The translations under genes and the position numbers were made by a program. The notes beneath the pieces are model-generated. The model did no database searches and had not been told where the DNA came from. It saw only the letters and a list, made by a program, of their open reading frames with translations. Below are positions 59,920 to 64,000 of a stretch of 64,000 bases of DNA, piece after piece. The stretch comes from Desmodesmus armatus (Eukaryota; Chlorophyta; Chlorophyceae; Sphaeropleales; Scenedesmaceae). The stretch's first letter is position 1. Every line of letters begins with the position of its first letter. The stretch covers positions 310,001 to 374,000 of the forward strand of contig VIIQ02000067.1 of the NCBI GenBank assembly GCA_007449985.2, given 5' to 3'.

Positions 59920-62900
59920 GGCAGCAGCAGCAGCAGCAGCAACGGCAGCAGCAGCAGCAGCAATGGCAGCAGCAGCAGCAGCAACGGCAGCAGCAGCAGC
60001 AGCAGGGCACTGCGGAAGCCCAGGAGCAAGATGATGTTGAACAGCCGGCTCAAATGCTCCTACAGATTGTCAGCATGCGACTGGTGGCATGCCATGTCCT
60101 GGGGGCCAGCTTTTGGCTGCCAGTCCCCACAGTGGGGTGTGCTTGCTGTGACAAGCAATGGGAGGTACAGGCAGCAGCAGCGGGCTTTTTTGGCAACGCT
60201 CCCGTGCAGCCCGGTGTTTGGTTCAGCACGCAGCTCTTGGACCTGTACACACCGATGTTTCAGTCTGGTCTGAGCGCCACTGCACTGGCGGAGGCCCTCA
60301 GCAAGGTGGCAGCAAGCGCAGACGTGTATGCCCCCTTGCTGCCCAAGCTGTCCAGTGCACTCCTACCCATTGATGACAGGTGGGTGCCAAGGCCCACTTT
60401 TCCCTGTGTGTGAGCCTTCATGCTGGCAGTGTCAGTGCCGGCAGCTGTAGCATGCATTGAGCATGTACGGGGACCATTACAGTGATAGCTGTAGCTGTGG
60501 TTGTGCATAGTTGTATGCTGTGTACTGTGGCCAAAGCCCGCTCCTAATCATGGGCCAACATTGGGCCATTGTGGCGCTCATCCTCTGTTGCTGCATCTAC
60601 AGCATACACCTCTTTGTATACCAACGCCATAGGACTGGTCATCCACCGCCAACTTTCATGGGGCTCACATGCATCTCACGCCATGTACTCTCTGTCTTGT
60701 TCAGGCACCTCAGCGCTGCGTGGGAGCAGTGGCGGGCGGTGTGCGCAGCGTGGTGCAGCATAGCTGCTGTGGCAGCTGACATTGGGCGCTCACAGCTTGG
60801 TCCTGCGGCATGCTGTCCTGGGTGTGCTGCCGTGCCTGGCCAGAGCACTGAAGATGGTGAGTCGGCCGGCGTATGCAGGGTGGTGGGTGGCGACTTATCA
60901 CAACAGCTGTGGCTGACATACAAGGTGTGCATGAAATGATGCTCATGCTGCTTTGCACTTTTGCTCTGATTGCATCAGGTGTGTGACGTCCTTCGGCACT
61001 TTACCCCTATCAGTCCAAGTGCCTTGTACACCTGTCATGCAGAGGCCCGATGGTTCTAACTCAGTGTGGCCACCTGTTGTGCAGGCTCCTTCCGTGTTGT
61101 GCCCCGCCATACGGCCCTGACCTGTTTGGGTGATGATGCTGAGGCTGTCGCCGCTGCGCAGCAGGTTGGTCTTCTACCAGGTGCGCACCGGCAATGCGCT
61201 GGTGGGCGGGACATTAGCGCACCAACCTCAGGGGGTCCAGCTTGCTGGTTACTGGGTCGCACCATGACTGACACTATTTTTCTGTGGTTGGTCATGAAGA
61301 TCATATCTGTGTGCATATCTGTGCATGCAGGGGATGTGGCCCTGCCTGCTGTTGGTGCTACGGGTAAGCCCTTCTTGTTCGCCGCAGCAACAGATGCGAT
61401 GGTCAAGGCCAACCGCTGCAAGTCAGCTGGCAAGAGCAGCGCAGTCAGCCGGGACAGTGAGCACATGTTCTTTGGGCAGCCACACCAGCAGCTGATGGAG
61501 TTGAATGCTGCCGGCCAACTTCCCCTCAGCGGCCCTTTCAACGCCACCAGCGGCGGTGTCAGCATGCAGGCTGGGGGTCCCACTGCTGCTGCAGCTGGTG
61601 CGGCAGCAGGGGACGATGCTGAGCTGGAGCTGGAAGCGCACATCGAGCATCAGTGCCACCCCGGCTGTCGTGCGCGCGTGAAACGTCTGTCAACAACAGC
61701 ATCAGCGATGAGTGTGGTGTTGCAGGGGTCGTGTGCACCCATGGGCAGCCTCTCCTGGGGTGCATGCTGGCAATGCCGGCGCCAGAGCGCTTTTTGTACT
61801 TTGACCTGCTGGTGTCATACCTGCTGCACTTAGTCGAGCTGCAGGTGCTGTTCTTGGACACAGGGTGCACGTTTGCAGCGCACTGGCGGCTGCACATGTC
61901 TGGGCAACAACCGCCCACTCACATCAAAGTGCCGTGGTGGCATGGGCGGGGGCACGGCAGCGAGTGCTTCCTGCGCAACTCTGGGTTCTACTTGTCTGGT
62001 AAGTAGCATGCTGCAGGCTTGGCAGGCTCCACGTGAAGCCAAAGGGTGGCACTGCAGTAGTTCAGCGAATGGACTTCAGTAAGTATTTGTCTTCCATGCT
62101 GGCATATGTTTATGTGTGGCGTCACGGGGCACTTGCCTTTGTTGTAGTGACTGTACGCTGCTTGCGCTTATTTCTTGCTTGCTCAGGCTCAGGGCGCCGG
62201 GTTGGCGAGAATTGCGAGCATACGTGGGCTGCAGTGCGTGCCGTCACCAAGTTGACCCGCTACATGGGCAAGCGGCGCTACTTGGCAGCACTGGACACTG
62301 CCTTCCAGCTCCTGAGTGAAGACAAGTTGGAGGGCTTCATTGCCGCCATGGTGGCATCGCGTGCAGCATGCATCAAGAAGCTGGGTGAGCAAATGCATTG
62401 ATGCGGTGGAAGCACAGTACAGTGAGGGTTTCAGGGTGCTGCCCGTATGCCTTTGTGCGTGCCAGCAGTGCGTAGGTGATCCCTAATGATATAGCCACGC
62501 CCCTTGCTGTGGCAGACCAGACTTACTATGTGGTTTGGTTTGGATACTCTTAATGTAGTCTGACAAGGGTGAGTTTGCAACATGCAGTGTGTGCTCTGGG
62601 CTCACTTGCTGGTGTGTGTTGCTGCCTGGTGTGCTGTTTGACAGAGGAGACAAGCAAGCAGATCAAGACCTTGCTGGACTCCGCAGCCAACAAGGGCATC
62701 CCGGGGAAGGCCCTTATGGCAGCTGCCACAGCCAGCATGAGCAGCTCTGCTGATGGCACTGACAGCATGGCGCTGCAAGACAAGCAATTGGTGGGTTTTT
62801 GCCAGATTGCACTTCATCATTGGTGTTGCAAAAGTGTGTGCTTCCTGCAGTCTACTGCTAAAGGAGTGAAATGCATAGCAGCCGCGCTGGTCATGCTTTA

Positions 62901-64000
62901 CTGTATTGCAAGGCACTACCGTATGCAAGCGGGCCGTTGTTTTCTGTGGGTGTGCAGATGGAGTATGTCCGCTGCAGTGAGGAGCTGCGGGCATTGCAGG
63001 CATTGAAAGCTAACAGCAGCAGCTTTGCAGTGGCTTTGCCAAGCGCCGAAAGCCGCGCCCTGCAGTCGCGGGCGTTGGATGACAAGCTTACCAACAAGCT
63101 GGTGCAGCGGTTGGCAAAGCTGCAGGTGGACCTGCAGTACGACCAGCCCCTAGCACCTGACGACAGCCAGTACAAGCAGGGGCTAGCAGCAGTGCGTGAC
63201 CAGGAGGTGCGCAAGGCCCAGCGCGACATTGAACGCGATGTCGCGGCGCTGGGCAGCATCATGCAGGAGCGGCAGCAGTCTGGTGCTGCCAGCAACCTCA
63301 CTCGCAGCCAGCAAAACAGGGCCAAGCGCAAGCGCAAGCGCATCAGTCAGCTTGTTGACAGCATCGCTAGTTGGCAACAGCTTGACCTGCCCTCCAGCAC
63401 TGTCACACAGCAGTTGCCGGCCAGCTGGGGCGAGCAGGTGGTCAGCAATCTGCTGAAGGGCACCTTCCCCTGGAGGCAGACCTTGAGTGGCAACGTGCCT
63501 GCGGTGTTGGCTGAGCAGTTCAGGGAGGCATGCGCTGAGGTGCGAGGGGGAGGGGCGGGTTGTGGTGGGTTGTGGAATGTAGTGAACAGCTTAGGTGGAA
63601 CTTCACAACCACTGATCTATGACCGGCCACTTGCATCTCACAAATGGCGCGCTTGCGAAAGACTGCTTGAAAGCGCGATTTGACAAGTCTTGTTTGCAGC
63701 GGGGCGTTCAAGGCACATACTATTGCCATGCATACACCATCCAGTGCATGATGTCACTGCACTGCCACTCCAAGTGTTGTCCCTCCCGTTTGCATCTGTT
63801 GCGCTGTCTCGCACCCTCATCTTATTCCCTGCCGTTTGTATCTGTTGTGCTGTCTCGTACCCTCATCTTATTCCCTCAGGAGGCGCGCACGCTGGAGGAG
63901 CTGCAGCTACAGCGCATGGAGCGAGCGCGCGCTGTTGCTTATTTTGACTTCATGCAGCAGCAAGCAGCAGCACAAGCAGCAGCCATGCTAGTAGCAGTTG
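59304..64000 (+). CDS. KDZ (Kyakuja-Dileera-Zisupton) transposase, 3' end outside the window
   Basis: Transposase of a large eukaryotic cut-and-paste DNA element. Exons: 59304-60379, 60705-60856, 61085-61180, 61331-61998, 62187-62384, 62645-62790, 62958-63539 and 63880-beyond 64000. Later ATGs (59331, 59391) are possible starts. The N terminus is polar, with a polyglutamine tract at 59869-60006. A CxC-type cysteine cluster follows (GCACCDKQWEV, then GFFGNAPVQPGVWFSTQLLDLY and CCPGCAAVPG), as in KDZ proteins. The catalytic core reads CTHGQPLLG, ERFLYFDLLVSYLLHL, LFLDTGCTF, IKVPWWHGRGHGSECF and GENCEHTWAAV, then RYMGKRRYLAALD. The C-terminal part is charged and helical (RTLEELQLQRMERARAVAYF). 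The reading frame breaks between about 61675 and 61705, where no intron fits, so this copy may be inactive. Family call from motif order is confident. Confidence 0.83.
59869..60006 (+). repeat. CAG-rich (polyglutamine) microsatellite in the KDZ transposase exon
   Basis: Long CAG run broken by CAAC-GG, CAC and TGG interruptions, encoding Q-rich sequence with single H, R and W residues. In frame within exon 1. Confidence 0.9.
63787..63878. repeat. 46-bp tandem duplication immediately before a splice acceptor
   Basis: Two copies (63787-63832, 63833-63878) of CGTTTG-ATCTGTTG-GCTGT followed by CTCG-ACCCTCATCTTATTCCCT, the second ending in the CAG used as the acceptor of the exon at 63880. It duplicates the pyrimidine tract of the intron. 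Confidence 0.85.

Noticed and set aside
1..64000. CRISPR array, rRNA, tRNA or bacterial promoter features
   Set aside because: No regularly spaced identical repeats with unique spacers, no rRNA-like stretch and no cloverleaf with a GGTTCGAATC-type arm was seen; the DNA is nuclear eukaryotic.

Overview
This window is nuclear DNA of a eukaryote and most resembles a chlorophyte green alga. The genes are rich in introns, usually with exons of 30-300 bases, and use GT-AG splice sites with pyrimidine-rich acceptors ending in CTGCAG or similar. Coding and non-coding DNA is full of CAG/CTG triplets that give polyglutamine, polyalanine and polyserine runs. TGTAA, the polyadenylation motif typical of chlorophyte algae, follows several genes. 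The gene content also fits: Pmp-type beta-helix membrane proteins and a KDZ (Kyakuja-Dileera-Zisupton) transposase. There are no bacterial operons, no rRNA and no tRNA that I could recognise. The species is not resolved. All gene models below were spliced by hand, by joining exons whose reading phases fit; exon lists are in the entries.

Layout, left to right. At 171-6645 (+) lies the C-terminal 711 residues of an importin-7/8 (SAD2-type) nuclear import receptor. At 9130-10498 (-) is a 304-residue basic leucine-zipper-like protein. At 11240-12804 (-) is a TSPO/MBR membrane protein. At 13760-15541 (+) is a 483-residue protein that appears to be a diverged paralogue of the one at 9130-10498, with the same intron position. 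From about 16.6 to 20.15 kb there is gene-free repetitive DNA: an 851-855 bp tandem duplication and an array of roughly 170 bp repeats inside a roughly 650 bp higher-order unit.

At 21927-28070 (-) is a 1305-residue Pmp beta-helix plus multi-transmembrane surface protein. At 29679-35626 (-) is a secreted BBE-like FAD-linked oxidase of 603 residues in 12 exons. At 36773-37396 (+) is a 107-residue secreted protein with eight cysteines. At 39412-45403 (-) is an equilibrative nucleoside transporter (ENT) with a very long central loop. At 46453-47666 (-) is a tail-anchored E2 ubiquitin-conjugating enzyme (UBE2J/Ubc6 type), divergent from the MPP10 gene at 48177-55114 (+), a U3 snoRNP component. At 56524-58610 (-) is an unidentified coiled-coil/glycine-rich membrane hairpin protein whose intron carries a TTAA-flanked piggyBac-like MITE. 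From 59304 to the right edge (+) runs a KDZ transposase gene that leaves the window.

The genes do not form one pathway: they are housekeeping functions (nuclear import, ribosome biogenesis, ER protein turnover, nucleoside transport) interspersed with secreted or surface proteins and mobile DNA. The points most worth a second look are the four-fold duplicated splice acceptor/exon start in MPP10, the MITE ending a dozen bases from a predicted splice acceptor, two intronic hairpins (in the ENT and UBE2J genes), the eight-cysteine secreted protein, and the KDZ element with an apparent frameshift in its core.
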